A DNA stretch of 64,000 nt, taken from NCBI GenBank assembly GCA_937927975.1, contig CALEZT010000188.1, forward strand, positions 57,344 to 121,343, given 5' to 3'. Below, piece by piece: positions 1 through 8,347 of the stretch (positions within the stretch are counted from its first letter, which is position 1; every line of letters starts with the position of its first letter). The position numbers and the translations under genes were made by a program. The stretch comes from an uncultured Phycisphaerales bacterium (lineage in GTDB: Bacteria > Planctomycetota > Phycisphaerae > Sedimentisphaerales > Anaerobacaceae). The notes beneath the pieces were generated by a model. The model did not search any database and was not told the origin of the DNA. It saw only the letters and a program-made list of their open reading frames with translations.

Positions 1-252
1 CTCGAACGCTACATCAAACGGCTCGAGAAGCTCGAGGAGATCGCCACCAGTTTCAAGGGTGTCGAAACCGCTTACGCGATTCAGGCTGGCCGCGAAATCC
101 GCGTGATCGTCGACGCCAACCAGATCGACGACGAATGCGCCATGAAGGTCGCCCGCGACATCGCCACGAAGGTCGAGCAGGAGATGACCTATCCCGGCGA
201 GATCCAGGTGACTCTGCTCCGCGAAGTCCGCTGCATCGAATACGCCAAGTAG
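1..252 (+). CDS. rny: Ribonuclease Y, C-terminal fragment
   Basis: The window opens inside a frame of 83 codons ending at TAG 250-252. The tail, with [16 protein letters not shown], then [20 protein letters not shown] at the very end, matches the extreme C-terminus of RNase Y, the membrane-anchored HD-domain endoribonuclease that initiates mRNA decay. The membrane anchor, KH and HD domains lie left of the window. The next gene is a YmdB-like protein, and rny-ymdB is a widely conserved gene pair, which supports the call. Confidence 0.85.
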   Translation, partial: LERYIKRLEKLEEIATSFKGVETAYAIQAGREIRVIVDANQIDDECAMKVARDIATKVEQEMTYPGEIQVTLLREVRCIEYAK

Positions 253-300
253 GACGCGGACGGCGGAAGACGCCTAGAAAAATGAGATTTGGGGTGCTTT

Positions 301-334
301 GGGTCCTTGCGGTGCGTAGTCATCTGAAGGACCC
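301..334 (+). other. Stem-loop between rny and the YmdB-like gene
   Basis: An exact 8-bp inverted repeat (GGGTCCTT at 301-308, AAGGACCC at 327-334) encloses an 18-nt loop. No T-run follows, so a Rho-independent terminator is not well supported; an RNA processing or stabilising hairpin is equally possible. The downstream gene has its own AAAGG ribosome-binding site six bases before the ATG. Confidence 0.35.
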
Positions 335-358
335 GAGGATCCAACTCAAAGGCCGGTT

Positions 359-1207
359 ATGAAACTGAACATCTTGTGCATAGGCGACATCGTCGGCCGA
401 CCGGGCCGGCGTGCTCTGGCGGACAGACTCAAGACCCTCATCGCGGAACGGTCCATCGACTGCGTGATCGCCAACGCGGAAAACGCGGCCGGCGGATCGG
501 GCCTCACGCCGCAGATCTACGAGAAGCTGCTTCGCTACGGCGTGAACATCGTCACCCTGGGCGACCACGCCTTCCGCAAACGCGACATCATCGAGACGCT
601 GGAGCGATCCGACAACGTCGCCCGCCCCGCCAATTTCTCCGAGCAGGCCGCCGGGAGGGGCACAGCGATCTACAAGACCGCCAAGGGCCCTACGGTCGGC
701 GTGGTCAATCTGATCGGACGGCTGTTCATGAAGCCCGCGGACTGCCCCTATGCGGCCGCCGACAAGCTGATCCCCCGGCTTCGCCAGCAGGCGGAGATCA
801 TCGTCGTCGAGATGCACGCGGAGGCGACCAGCGAGAAGGTCGCCATGGGCTACCACGTCGACGGCCGAACCTCCTGCTGTTTCGGGACGCACACGCACAT
901 CGCCACCGCCGACGAACGGATACTCCCCAAAGGGACCGCCTACATCAGCGACGTCGGGATGACCGGCGCCCACGACTCGGTCCTGGGACGAAGGAAAGAA
1001 AGCGTCCTCAAGTCGTTCCGCACGCAGATGCCGGTTCCGTTCGAGATCGCCACGGACGATGTCCGCATCAACGCGGCCCTGATCCTGGTGGAGAGCAGCA
1101 CCGGAAAGGCGGAGAAGATTGAGCGGATTCGCGTGGATGTCGATACCACGGACGGCGCCGGCTATGACAGCGATGACGGTCGGCCGGAGTACTTCAACGC
1201 GTTCTAG
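359..1207 (+). CDS. YmdB-family metallophosphoesterase
   Basis: The protein has 282 residues, near the usual family length of about 265. It belongs to the YmdB/DUF64 calcineurin-like phosphoesterases, whose Bacillus member hydrolyses 2',3'-cAMP and influences biofilm and motility gene expression. Visible metal-ligand motifs are CIGDIVGRPG at residues 7-16, NAENAAGG near 40, TLGDHAF near 66, EMHAEATSEK near 158 and GTHTHIATADERIL near 180. The ATG at 359 follows AAAGG with a six-base gap. It lies 106 bp after rny on the same strand, the arrangement found in many phyla, which suggests a shared role in RNA metabolism. The C-terminus carries an extra acidic tail (DSDDGRPEYFNAF). The family call is firm; the substrate is inferred. 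Confidence 0.9.
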   Translation: MKLNILCIGDIVGRPGRRALADRLKTLIAERSIDCVIANAENAAGGSGLTPQIYEKLLRYGVNIVTLGDHAFRKRDIIETLERSDNVARPANFSEQAAGRGTAIYKTAKGPTVGVVNLIGRLFMKPADCPYAAADKLIPRLRQQAEIIVVEMHAEATSEKVAMGYHVDGRTSCCFGTHTHIATADERILPKGTAYISDVGMTGAHDSVLGRRKESVLKSFRTQMPVPFEIATDDVRINAALILVESSTGKAEKIERIRVDVDTTDGAGYDSDDGRPEYFNAF

Positions 1208-1210
1208 ACC

Positions 1211-1277
1211 GTCTCAAGATTGAAGTGTCAAGTTTCGAACAGAGCCAAGAGGTCTTTCGCCGCTTCACACTTGAGAC
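1211..1277. terminator. Possible bidirectional terminator hairpin between convergent genes
   Basis: GTCTCAAG (1211-1218) pairs with CTTGAGAC (1270-1277); after a three-base mismatch the stem continues GAAG/CTTC, leaving a loop of about 37 nt. It fills the gap between the stop codons of two convergent genes. It lacks a strong T-run on either strand, so the termination role is inferred from position. Confidence 0.35.
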
Positions 1278-1912
1278 TACCCTCTGACGTACGGATTGGT
1301 CCGCTTCTCGCGTCCGATCGTCGTCCGCATTCCGTGGCCGGGGTAGACGACTGTCGCGTCCGGGAGCGTGAACAGCTTGGTTCGGATGCTGGCGAGCAAC
1401 TGATTCTCGTCGCCGCCGGGAAAATCCGACCGACCGACTCCGCCGGCGAACAGGGCATCTCCCGCAAACACTGCCCCGTCTTTGGCTTCATAGAGGCAGA
1501 TCCCGCCGGGAGTATGGCCGGGCGTGTGAAGCACTTTGAGCCTGACGCCGGCCAGATCGATCGTGTCGCCGTCCTCCAACAGGACGTCCGCAGGCCCGGT
1601 CGTGAAATGCCCGCCGACGAACAGCGACAGGTTTCCCTGCGCATCCCCCAGCATGGACGCGTCCTGCCTGTGGATGTACACCCGCATCTGGGGAAAGAGA
1701 CGCCGCACCTCCGCCAGACCGACGATGTGGTCCGCGTGGCCATGCGTCAGAATGGTCGCGACCGGGTTCAGATGCTGCCCCTGGAGCAACTCGATCAAAG
1801 GATCGGGTTGCGCCCCTGGATCGATGACCAGACAATCCGTCGCGGCTTCGTCCGCGCGGACGACATAACAGTTCGTCTCAAGATCACCCAGAGCGCGTCG
1901 GTCTATCTTCAA
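1277..1912 (-). CDS. Metallo-beta-lactamase fold hydrolase (glyoxalase II-like)
   Basis: A 211-residue cytoplasmic hydrolase of the MBL superfamily, in the YcbL/hydroxyacylglutathione-hydrolase-like branch. The sequence shows NCYVV near residue 14, the metal motif THGHADH near 56-62, HTPGHTPGG near 133, FAGDALFAGGVGRSDFPGG near 149 and the late ligand PGHG near 192. All expected metal ligands are present. The short length, without the glutathione-binding C-terminal helical domain of classical glyoxalase II, favours a thioester hydrolase of unknown substrate or a persulfide-type enzyme. The stop codon lies inside the convergent-gene hairpin; the ABC operon's DUF4340 gene ends only 13 bp upstream, so this gene may be the last of that transcript. 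Confidence 0.85.
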   Translation of the reverse strand: MKIDRRALGDLETNCYVVRADEAATDCLVIDPGAQPDPLIELLQGQHLNPVATILTHGHADHIVGLAEVRRLFPQMRVYIHRQDASMLGDAQGNLSLFVGGHFTTGPADVLLEDGDTIDLAGVRLKVLHTPGHTPGGICLYEAKDGAVFAGDALFAGGVGRSDFPGGDENQLLASIRTKLFTLPDATVVYPGHGMRTTIGREKRTNPYVRG

Positions 1913-1925
1913 GCGAACTCCTCAC

Positions 1926-3077
1926 TCATTTGGTCTGATTCGGTTCAGCCGCCTGCGGGGTCGTCGGAGCATCCAGAGACAGAGCCGGCACGACGGGCGA
2001 AGCCGACTCCTCTTTGGCCTCGACAGGCTTGTCCTTGGATTCAAGCAGATCCGCTTGGGGCATCAGAAGATGCTTGGATTTCCATTCCGGAATCTCGTAG
2101 ACCCAGTTCTTGTGCCGCAGCGTGAAACGCTGCGCGGCTTCCTGGGCCATGAGAATCGCCTCTTTCTTCTTCAACTCCTCGGGCGAATCCTGTTTCGAGG
2201 GGTCGATCGCCACCTTGGCTGCGCTGGTGTACACCGCCCTCGCCTTCAAATAGGTCTTGTCGCCCTTCCTGGCCAGTTCCAGCGTGTATTCGGTCGAGTC
2301 GTCCATGCGGGCCACATACTTGTGGTCGAAGGTCAGCCCCTCCATCCGAGCGGGGGTGTTGACGTCGTCGAAACGCAGCCCCTGCAGAGCGGTGAACACG
2401 CTCTTGGCGTCGGTCTCCTTGAGCATCTTTTCGGCCGGCACGCCGTCCATGAGGACGCCGTCGCCGCCGCTCTTCTCGGCCCGCAACACGTACGACCCCT
2501 GGGGCGTGGTGACCGTGACTGTATTGACGTCCTCTCGCTTGACCGAAGCGATTTCCTGATTGACGTAATCCAGGGCCCTCGTGCGAATCCACGGCGAATC
2601 GTTCGTCAGATACACGTCATGGCTCGACGCCTCGCGAACGTATGTGCCCTGATCCTCGCGGGTCTTGCCGATGACGATGCCGGCCAGGAGGGAACCGTCG
2701 GCCTTGAAGAACTTGATGAACCCCTTGGCCTTCTCTTCCGCGACCTCCAACTCCTCATGGTTGGCCACGTCGCTCGTATAGCGATCCACGGTCTTGATGT
2801 CCAGGGCTTTGGTGATCAGATCGTTGATCTGCTTGGCGTCCGCGGGATAGTTGATGTCCGCAACGACGAACTGCCCGCCCTGCCGGCGGATCTTGACCTG
2901 CTCTGTGCCCTGGCCCACGCGGAGACTGTCGATCATGGCCGTGTCGAGCCCTTGGATCAGGTAAGCCGGACCGGAGAGCCTCCCCCGGTTGCCGACGGAT
3001 GTGCGCGCCGTAAGTACCGCCAGAAAAACCATTGCCGCCGCGACGACGGCCAAGATGCCAAGTTTCTGGTTGCTCAT
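1926..3077 (-). CDS. DUF4340 domain protein of the GldFG-type ABC exporter operon
   Basis: A 383-residue protein with one N-terminal membrane segment (about residues 6-24, LGILAVVAAAMVFLAVLTA) and a long extracytoplasmic region. The pattern of DSLRVGQG..VKIRRQGGQFVV, then a repeat-like second half with YTLELARKGDKTYLKARA, fits DUF4340, a family commonly encoded next to GldG-like ABC components. The C-terminal 35 residues are low-complexity, rich in E, P and A. The ATG at 3077 has AAGGG eight bases upstream; a TTG at 3083 is less likely. It follows the GldG gene after a 124-bp gap holding an AT-rich repeat. The function is unknown; partnership with the exporter is inferred from synteny. Confidence 0.8.
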   Translation of the reverse strand: MSNQKLGILAVVAAAMVFLAVLTARTSVGNRGRLSGPAYLIQGLDTAMIDSLRVGQGTEQVKIRRQGGQFVVADINYPADAKQINDLITKALDIKTVDRYTSDVANHEELEVAEEKAKGFIKFFKADGSLLAGIVIGKTREDQGTYVREASSHDVYLTNDSPWIRTRALDYVNQEIASVKREDVNTVTVTTPQGSYVLRAEKSGGDGVLMDGVPAEKMLKETDAKSVFTALQGLRFDDVNTPARMEGLTFDHKYVARMDDSTEYTLELARKGDKTYLKARAVYTSAAKVAIDPSKQDSPEELKKKEAILMAQEAAQRFTLRHKNWVYEIPEWKSKHLLMPQADLLESKDKPVEAKEESASPVVPALSLDAPTTPQAAEPNQTK

Positions 3078-3095
3078 GTGCAAATCCCTTAAGTC

Positions 3096-3200
3096 GATTT
3101 ACAATTTACTACTTACGATTGCCTGTCGCCGCCGAACGGATAACGACAAAAGTCCTGGCAGTCTATCAATCGTAAATCCCAAATAGTAAATAGTAGATAG
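3096..3200. repeat. AT-rich degenerate hairpin repeat, copy 1
   Basis: This gap in the ABC operon carries imperfect inverted arms (TTTACAATTTACTACTTACGATTG on the left in outline, AATCGTAAATCCCAAATAGTAA on the right, each under-length and imperfect). Its composition is far more AT-rich than the flanking genes. Related sequence sits at 5931-6021 and 6757-6860, so it is a dispersed family and not a gene-specific signal. Confidence 0.45.
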
Positions 3201-3207
3201 TAGATTT

Positions 3208-5184
3208 CTACGCGTCGCTCGCGTGGCTGATGTAATGCCGCCTTCGGACGCTTCGCCAGATTCCCAGAACCGCCGCGACGACCAGGATCACGCTGGGCAC
3301 CGCCGCGATGTTGACCATCTTGAACTGGTTGCCGAGTTGATCGGTCTGGACCCGGCTCTTCTCTTTGATGGCCCGCAGGCGCTTCTGCGCGTCGCGAATC
3401 TTCATCTCCAACTCGCGCTTGGTCTTGACGATGTCACTGCCCAGGATCTTCTGTTCGTCCTCGCCCTTGGCGGAGGAAACCAGCTCCTGCAGCTTCTGGT
3501 TGAAGCCGTCGATCTGGGCGTTGACCAGGGCCACCTCGTCGGCACTGGCCCGCTCGGCCTCCCGCTCGATCTCGTCCACCACGGTGAACGGCCGCTTGAA
3601 GTTGCCGCGGGAGCGGATTGCGATCAGGTCGCCCGAGCCGCCGAGCTCTTCGACCGTATTCATCAGAAGCGCGCCGTTGTCGCCCACGACCATCTTGCCG
3701 AAGATCGAACTGGCGTAGGCCAACTGGTCGCTGATGAAATCCACGTCGGAGAAGACGACCACGGCGCAGTCGGCCGTCGCTTCGGTCAGACCTGTGACGC
3801 GTTTCTGGATCTTCCGGGATTCGTTCGGATCGTTGGGATCGGCGGGGGCATCGGTTTCGACCTCGATGCCCTCCGGGAAGCTGCTTTGGAACCGACCGGT
3901 GACAAGATACCCCATGGCGACGGGCCGGTCGCCGTCGACAAAGCTCGCCATCATCTTGGCCGGATCGGGGAACATCAGCTCGAATGAGCTGCCCACCTTC
4001 CAGGCGTTGCCGCTCTTGGTGGTCGTCACGAGGGGCGTTCGCCGGAGCGCAGGCTTATTCGGATCGTTCGCTGGGGCGTCAATTTCATTCAGTACGCCTG
4101 CGAACAACATGCGGACTTCGTTCAGTTCGGTCGTGATCGGATTGTCCCGATTGAAGCAATCGCGATTGAGCGCGAGATAGCCGATGATCTTCTCGGCTCT
4201 CGCGTTGCGGCTGACCGCGGCCTCCATGGCCAGCGACCGGTCGCCCGCGAAGGTGTTGGCGGGCATCTCCAGGCCCCAGGTTTTCATCAACCGGTCCAGG
4301 CTGGAGTTCTGACTCTGAACGGACATCTGCATCGGGTTTCGCTGCGGACGGTCCGCGATGCAGTGCGGGTCCACGCAGACGATGGTCCGGCCGCCTTTGA
4401 GGACGAACTGGTCGATCGCGAACTGCGTCTGTTCGGACAGATCCTTCGGGTGTACGACGATCAGGACGTCCACATCCTTGACCTCGTTGACGTCCGTCGG
4501 GACCGTGGTCACCTCGTGCTTGTTCCGGAGCTGCTCGACGAACGTCCACGGCGGCTGGAGCTGCTGGCCCTGCATCTGCATCATCCGGGCCATGTAGTCG
4601 CTGGCGTCCTGCCCCATCACCGGCAGCGAGCTCAAGACTCCGATCCTCTTTTTCTGCTTGGTGATCGCGGTGTCGATCAGGTAGCTGATGTCGTACTCGA
4701 CGAAATTGTGCCGATCAGGCGAGAAGAAGGGAATCACCTTGTCGACGCCGAACTGCGTCTGAATGGCCAGGCCGAAGAAAAAGTTCTCATTCTCGGTGAT
4801 CGGGAACCGCTGGAGCCCCAGACGCATGGCCTGCTCCTCGTCGTCGGAGAACGGACGCGGATCGATCACCTCGAGCTTGACCTTGCCGCCGGAGTGCGCC
4901 ACGTACTCGTCCAGAAGCGACTTGACGAATTCGAAGTAGTTCGTGAAGTACTGGATCTGATCGGGGGCCTTCATGGCCGCCTTGCGGGCGAAGTACAATC
5001 TCGCGGTGATCGGCTGGTTGAGCCGGGCGAGAATGGCCTTGGTCCCGTCGGACAGGCTGTAGAGTCTCTGTTCGGTGACGTCCACCTTCACGCGGCTCCC
5101 GATGTTCTGACAGATGCTGATGCCGCTGAACGCGATGATCAGGATCAGAACGGCACCCAGTATGGCTCGAAGTGTGCGGTTCAT
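3208..5184 (-). CDS. GldG-family ABC exporter subunit
   Basis: A 658-residue membrane protein of the GldG/ABC-type uncharacterised transport family. An N-terminal membrane anchor (about residues 8-28) is followed by a large extracytoplasmic part starting KVDVTEQRLYSLSDGTKAIL, the family's characteristic opening, with VIDPRPFSDDEEQA and later DVLIVVHPKDLSEQ and IVCVDPHC. A coiled-coil-like stretch occupies about residues 560-620, and a C-terminal membrane helix near 628-648 precedes a basic tail. The stop of the permease and this ATG share one base (TGATG at 5186-5182), pointing to translational coupling. Together with the ATPase and permease it probably forms one exporter; the substrate is unknown. 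Gliding is not implied by the family name here. Confidence 0.85.
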   Translation of the reverse strand: MNRTLRAILGAVLILIIAFSGISICQNIGSRVKVDVTEQRLYSLSDGTKAILARLNQPITARLYFARKAAMKAPDQIQYFTNYFEFVKSLLDEYVAHSGGKVKLEVIDPRPFSDDEEQAMRLGLQRFPITENENFFFGLAIQTQFGVDKVIPFFSPDRHNFVEYDISYLIDTAITKQKKRIGVLSSLPVMGQDASDYMARMMQMQGQQLQPPWTFVEQLRNKHEVTTVPTDVNEVKDVDVLIVVHPKDLSEQTQFAIDQFVLKGGRTIVCVDPHCIADRPQRNPMQMSVQSQNSSLDRLMKTWGLEMPANTFAGDRSLAMEAAVSRNARAEKIIGYLALNRDCFNRDNPITTELNEVRMLFAGVLNEIDAPANDPNKPALRRTPLVTTTKSGNAWKVGSSFELMFPDPAKMMASFVDGDRPVAMGYLVTGRFQSSFPEGIEVETDAPADPNDPNESRKIQKRVTGLTEATADCAVVVFSDVDFISDQLAYASSIFGKMVVGDNGALLMNTVEELGGSGDLIAIRSRGNFKRPFTVVDEIEREAERASADEVALVNAQIDGFNQKLQELVSSAKGEDEQKILGSDIVKTKRELEMKIRDAQKRLRAIKEKSRVQTDQLGNQFKMVNIAAVPSVILVVAAVLGIWRSVRRRHYISHASDA

Positions 5185-5918
5185 CAACTGGCCTTCCTTT
5201 CATCCAAAACGACCGTGCAGGCCGCGACCCAGCCCGCGATCAACAAGACAAAGTATGCGATGTCGTTGAATCGCACGACGCCCCGTTGCAGGGAGGCGAA
5301 ATGCTCCTGAAGGCTCATGGTCCCGATGGCCGAGACGAGCCCCGCGGGCAGGAACGTCGAGAGGTAATTCAGCATCGAGGGCAGGCCGGCCACCACGAGC
5401 ACCAGGCAGGCGACGACCGACAGCACGAACGCAATGACCTGGTTCTTCGTCACGGCCGAGAACAGGCAGCCGACGGCCAGGAACGAACCCGCCATCAGGA
5501 AGCTGGCCAGATACCCCGTCGCGATCAGGCCCCCGTCGGGATTTCCCAGGTAGAAGACCGTGAGCACCATGGGAAACGTGAGCGCCAAGGCGATGCCCAG
5601 GAATACCCAGGCGGCCAGGAACTTGCCCAGGACCGCCTGCGTGATCGTGATGGGAAGAGTGAACAGCAGCTCGACCGACCCCACCTTGCGTTCCTCCGCC
5701 CACAGCCGCATTGCGGTCGCCGGGACCATGAAGATCATCAGCCAGGGAAGATTCACGAAGAACGTTCGCATGTCCGCCTGACGCAATTCGAAGAACTTTT
5801 CCCGATTGAACGTCAGGAACCCGGCCGCGATCAGAAAGATGACCAGGAACACGTAGGCCAAAGGCGTCGCAAAGTAGCTTTTCAGCTCCCTCTTGAATAC
5901 CGCCCAGAAGCTATTCAT
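5184..5918 (-). CDS. ABC transporter permease, GldF/ABC-2 type
   Basis: A 244-residue inner-membrane permease with six hydrophobic segments: about residues 18-40, 57-77, 102-128, 138-160, 168-190 and 220-240. It opens with MNSFWAVFKRELKSYF, typical of ABC-2 and GldF permeases. The motif EERKVGSVELLFTLPIT near residues 75-91 is the coupling region that contacts the ATPase. GGGAG precedes the ATG by five bases. It sits between its ATPase (upstream, 103-bp gap) and GldG (one-base overlap), so the three probably act together. Confidence 0.87.
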   Translation of the reverse strand: MNSFWAVFKRELKSYFATPLAYVFLVIFLIAAGFLTFNREKFFELRQADMRTFFVNLPWLMIFMVPATAMRLWAEERKVGSVELLFTLPITITQAVLGKFLAAWVFLGIALALTFPMVLTVFYLGNPDGGLIATGYLASFLMAGSFLAVGCLFSAVTKNQVIAFVLSVVACLVLVVAGLPSMLNYLSTFLPAGLVSAIGTMSLQEHFASLQRGVVRFNDIAYFVLLIAGWVAACTVVLDERKAS

Positions 5919-5930
5919 AGGTACTCCCGT

Positions 5931-6021
5931 AGAAATTTACAATTTGGCATTTACTATTTGCGATTGGGTCCGCCTCCGGACGTCGCAGAAATAGCAAATC
6001 GTAAATAGCAGATAGCAAATC
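5931..6021. repeat. AT-rich degenerate hairpin repeat, copy 2
   Basis: Two AT-rich arms (GCATTTACTATTTGCGATTG near 5948-5967 and the complementary GCAAATCGTAAATAGC near 5994-6009) flank a GC-rich centre TCCGCCTCCGGA. Each arm is built of degenerate ATTTGC/ATTTAC units. It separates the ATPase and permease genes of one operon and resembles the element at 3096-3200. Confidence 0.5.
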
Positions 6022-6744
6022 CTAAGCGCTTTTCTTCATCTTCGTGACTTTGCGGAAGATCTCTTCGAGACCGACCTTGTGCTGCTCCTTGAGCTGCTTG
6101 GGGGTCGAGTCCACGAGGACCTTGCCTTTGGCGACGATGATCGTCCGCGAGCAGATGGCCTCCACCTCTTCGAGAATGTGGGTGGAGATGATGATGCACT
6201 TGTCCTTGCCCATGCTCGTGATGAGCTGGCGGACATCGTGTTTCTGATTGGGGTCGAGACCGTCGGTCGGCTCGTCGAGGATAAGCACCTGAGGATCGTG
6301 AATCAGGGCCTGCGCCAGGCCGACGCGGCGTTTGTAGCCTTTTGAGAGCGTTTCGATCGTCTGGTGATAGACCGAATCGATCGAACACATCGGCACCACG
6401 CGATCGAGGGCCTTCTTGCGCTCGGCGCCCTTGATTTGGCGAACGTCGCAGATAAACTTGAGGAAGCCCCCCACCGTCATTTCGCCGTAGGCCGGGGAGT
6501 TCTCGGCCAGGTAGCCCAGCGACCGCCGGACCCCGAGGGGATCCTTGAGGATATCGTGCCCACACACGCTGGCGGTGCCCCCGTCCGGGCGGATATAGCA
6601 CGTGATCATTCGCATGGCGGTGGTCTTGCCGGCCCCGTTGGGGCCCAGGAGACCAAGCACCTGGCCCTTCTCCACGCCAAATGAAATGCCGTCAACAGCA
6701 ACTACCGGCCCGAAGCTGCGCCGCAGTTCTTTGACTTCGATCAT
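6022..6744 (-). CDS. ABC transporter ATP-binding protein, GldA-like
   Basis: A 240-residue ATPase. Visible motifs: Walker A GPNGAGKTT near residue 36, Q-loop region GYLAENSPAYGEMTV near 80, signature LSKGYKRRVGLAQ near 129, Walker B VLILDEPTDGLDP near 150, and H-loop ISTHILEEVE near 183. A complete ATPase with no degenerate motif. The start chosen is the ATG at 6744 because GGAG lies six bases upstream; upstream in-frame ATG 6750 touches that site. It is the first gene of the exporter operon and would power the GldF permease. Confidence 0.9.
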   Translation of the reverse strand: MIEVKELRRSFGPVVAVDGISFGVEKGQVLGLLGPNGAGKTTAMRMITCYIRPDGGTASVCGHDILKDPLGVRRSLGYLAENSPAYGEMTVGGFLKFICDVRQIKGAERKKALDRVVPMCSIDSVYHQTIETLSKGYKRRVGLAQALIHDPQVLILDEPTDGLDPNQKHDVRQLITSMGKDKCIIISTHILEEVEAICSRTIIVAKGKVLVDSTPKQLKEQHKVGLEEIFRKVTKMKKSA

Positions 6745-6756
6745 ATCCATCTCCAA

Positions 6757-7227
6757 ACCATCTACGACTTACTCTTGACTCTTTACTATTGGGCTCAAAC
6801 GCAATCCCCGATCACACGGCCCTGGCGTCGACTTTCAATCGAAAACCGTAAACAGTACATCCCACTGGGGCAAACCATACCAATGTACGGATTGCCGTTC
6901 GGCAGTCAAGACCCACGGCCCGATTATTTTGGCCTCCCCAGGAAGCGTCGGCCCCAGGCGGGGAACCATCCCGGCGATTAACCCGTTAGTACGATCCAGG
7001 GTTCGCAGATGTTTGGGTTTGGGCCTCGCGGCCTGTCGAAAAATGCCAGGATGGAGTCTGCGGAGTCGCCAACGCGGGCCTGCGGGGCCCCATATCACAA
7101 GGGACTTCGTTCTCGGACAGACCGATAACTATCGCTTGGGCCGCTGCTGTACGTTTCAATACCTCGCCTGGAATCGGCCGATCAAGGACTCGATTTGGCA
7201 GATGTGTCGCGCTTGCGACCGCTCGCG
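6757..7227. other. Intergenic region with AT-rich repeat, copy 3; no gene seen
   Basis: About 470 bases between the exporter operon and the MscS gene. The part at 6757-6860 (ATCTACGACTTACTCTTGAC, TTTACTATTGGG, later TTTCAATCGAAAACCGTAAA) looks like a third, more decayed copy of the AT-rich hairpin element. The remainder is GC-rich; its short frames show no coding bias or recognisable protein, and no tRNA or known ncRNA fold was recognised. Operon promoters presumably lie here, but none stands out. Confidence 0.4.
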
Positions 7228-8289
7228 CTACACCAACTCGACTTTATCCCATTTCGTATGCACGGGGTTGGCCTTGACCAGATGGATCTCCTGCTCCTGG
7301 AATTGGCGGACGATTTCGAGGTTGATCCGCGTCCGCGTCTGAAGGTTGGATGCTTCGGGCTTGATCCAGTACAGAAGCATGATATCCCGCGAGTACTCGG
7401 TGATCGCGAAAAACCCGGTCACGACCTTCTCCTGGGTATCCGGGTCGGACTGGGCGATGGTCTTGAGCAGATCCATGGCCCGTTGAATCTGCTCGCTGCT
7501 CATATCGGGCGTCAGACGGTACACCGCGAAGACCTGGCGGCCGTTCTCGGTGTCCACATTAACCACGTCGGATCTCGCCACGAGTTGATTGGGGATCGTG
7601 ACGATCCGGCCTTCATAGCGGGTTCGGATCCTCGTGCTCCGCAGCCCGATGGCGGTGACGACGCCGTCGTAGCCCTGCACCTGAATTCGGTCGCCGACGC
7701 GGAACGGCTTGTCGAGAAAGATGGCTACGCTGCCGAAGAAATTGCCCACGGAGTCCTGGACCGCCAGAGCGAACGCCAACCCTCCGACCCCCAGTCCGGC
7801 CAGAATCGTGAGAACATCATATCCGGCGTTGTCGAGCGCGGTGATCAGGGCGATCATCCAGATCGCAACCTTCACCCCCTTGCTGATGATCGGGATCAGG
7901 TGATCGTCGAGGTCGCTTTCGGTCTTCCTGGCGAGCGGGATGAGGTACTCTCTCACCGCGGCGTCGAATATGCGCGTCACCAGCCATGCCACATCGAGGA
8001 TGACCAAAGCCCAGGCGATCTTGTCGATGGCGGTACTGGCCTCCTCCGGCAGAGTCAGCGTCTGCAGACCGTACCAGATGCCAGCGATGACGACCGCAAA
8101 GACAATCGGCTCCTCCAGCAAATCGATGAGAATGTCATCGACCTTGGTTCGCGTCTTCGCGGCGGCCCGCTTGATCGTCCTCCCGATCAGCCAATACAAA
8201 ACCCTCGCCAGGACCACCGACACGATGACGATTACTGCCGCGGTGATCCAAGACCCGATCGTATTGCCGTAAAAGGTCTTGCTGAACAT
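7228..8289 (-). CDS. Small-conductance mechanosensitive channel, MscS family
   Basis: A 353-residue membrane protein. Four hydrophobic segments lie in the first half (about residues 12-34, 53-75, 88-108 and 136-165). The MscS core follows: GVGGLAFALAVQDSVGNFFG at about 167-186 is the pore-lining TM3, then the beta domain with FLDKPFRVGDRIQVQGYDGV and VVTAIGLRSTRIRTRYEGRI, and VTIPNQLV. The C-terminal alpha-beta domain is present to about residue 340. AGGA precedes the ATG by five bases. Role: releases solutes on hypo-osmotic shock. It stands alone on the minus strand, 58 bp after the secretin gene. Confidence 0.92.
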   Translation of the reverse strand: MFSKTFYGNTIGSWITAAVIVIVSVVLARVLYWLIGRTIKRAAAKTRTKVDDILIDLLEEPIVFAVVIAGIWYGLQTLTLPEEASTAIDKIAWALVILDVAWLVTRIFDAAVREYLIPLARKTESDLDDHLIPIISKGVKVAIWMIALITALDNAGYDVLTILAGLGVGGLAFALAVQDSVGNFFGSVAIFLDKPFRVGDRIQVQGYDGVVTAIGLRSTRIRTRYEGRIVTIPNQLVARSDVVNVDTENGRQVFAVYRLTPDMSSEQIQRAMDLLKTIAQSDPDTQEKVVTGFFAITEYSRDIMLLYWIKPEASNLQTRTRINLEIVRQFQEQEIHLVKANPVHTKWDKVELV

Positions 8290-8347
8290 GATCTTCCTAG
8301 CGGCGTTCGTCGACGCCGAAAGTGCCGACGAACGCCCTGGCGTCTGG

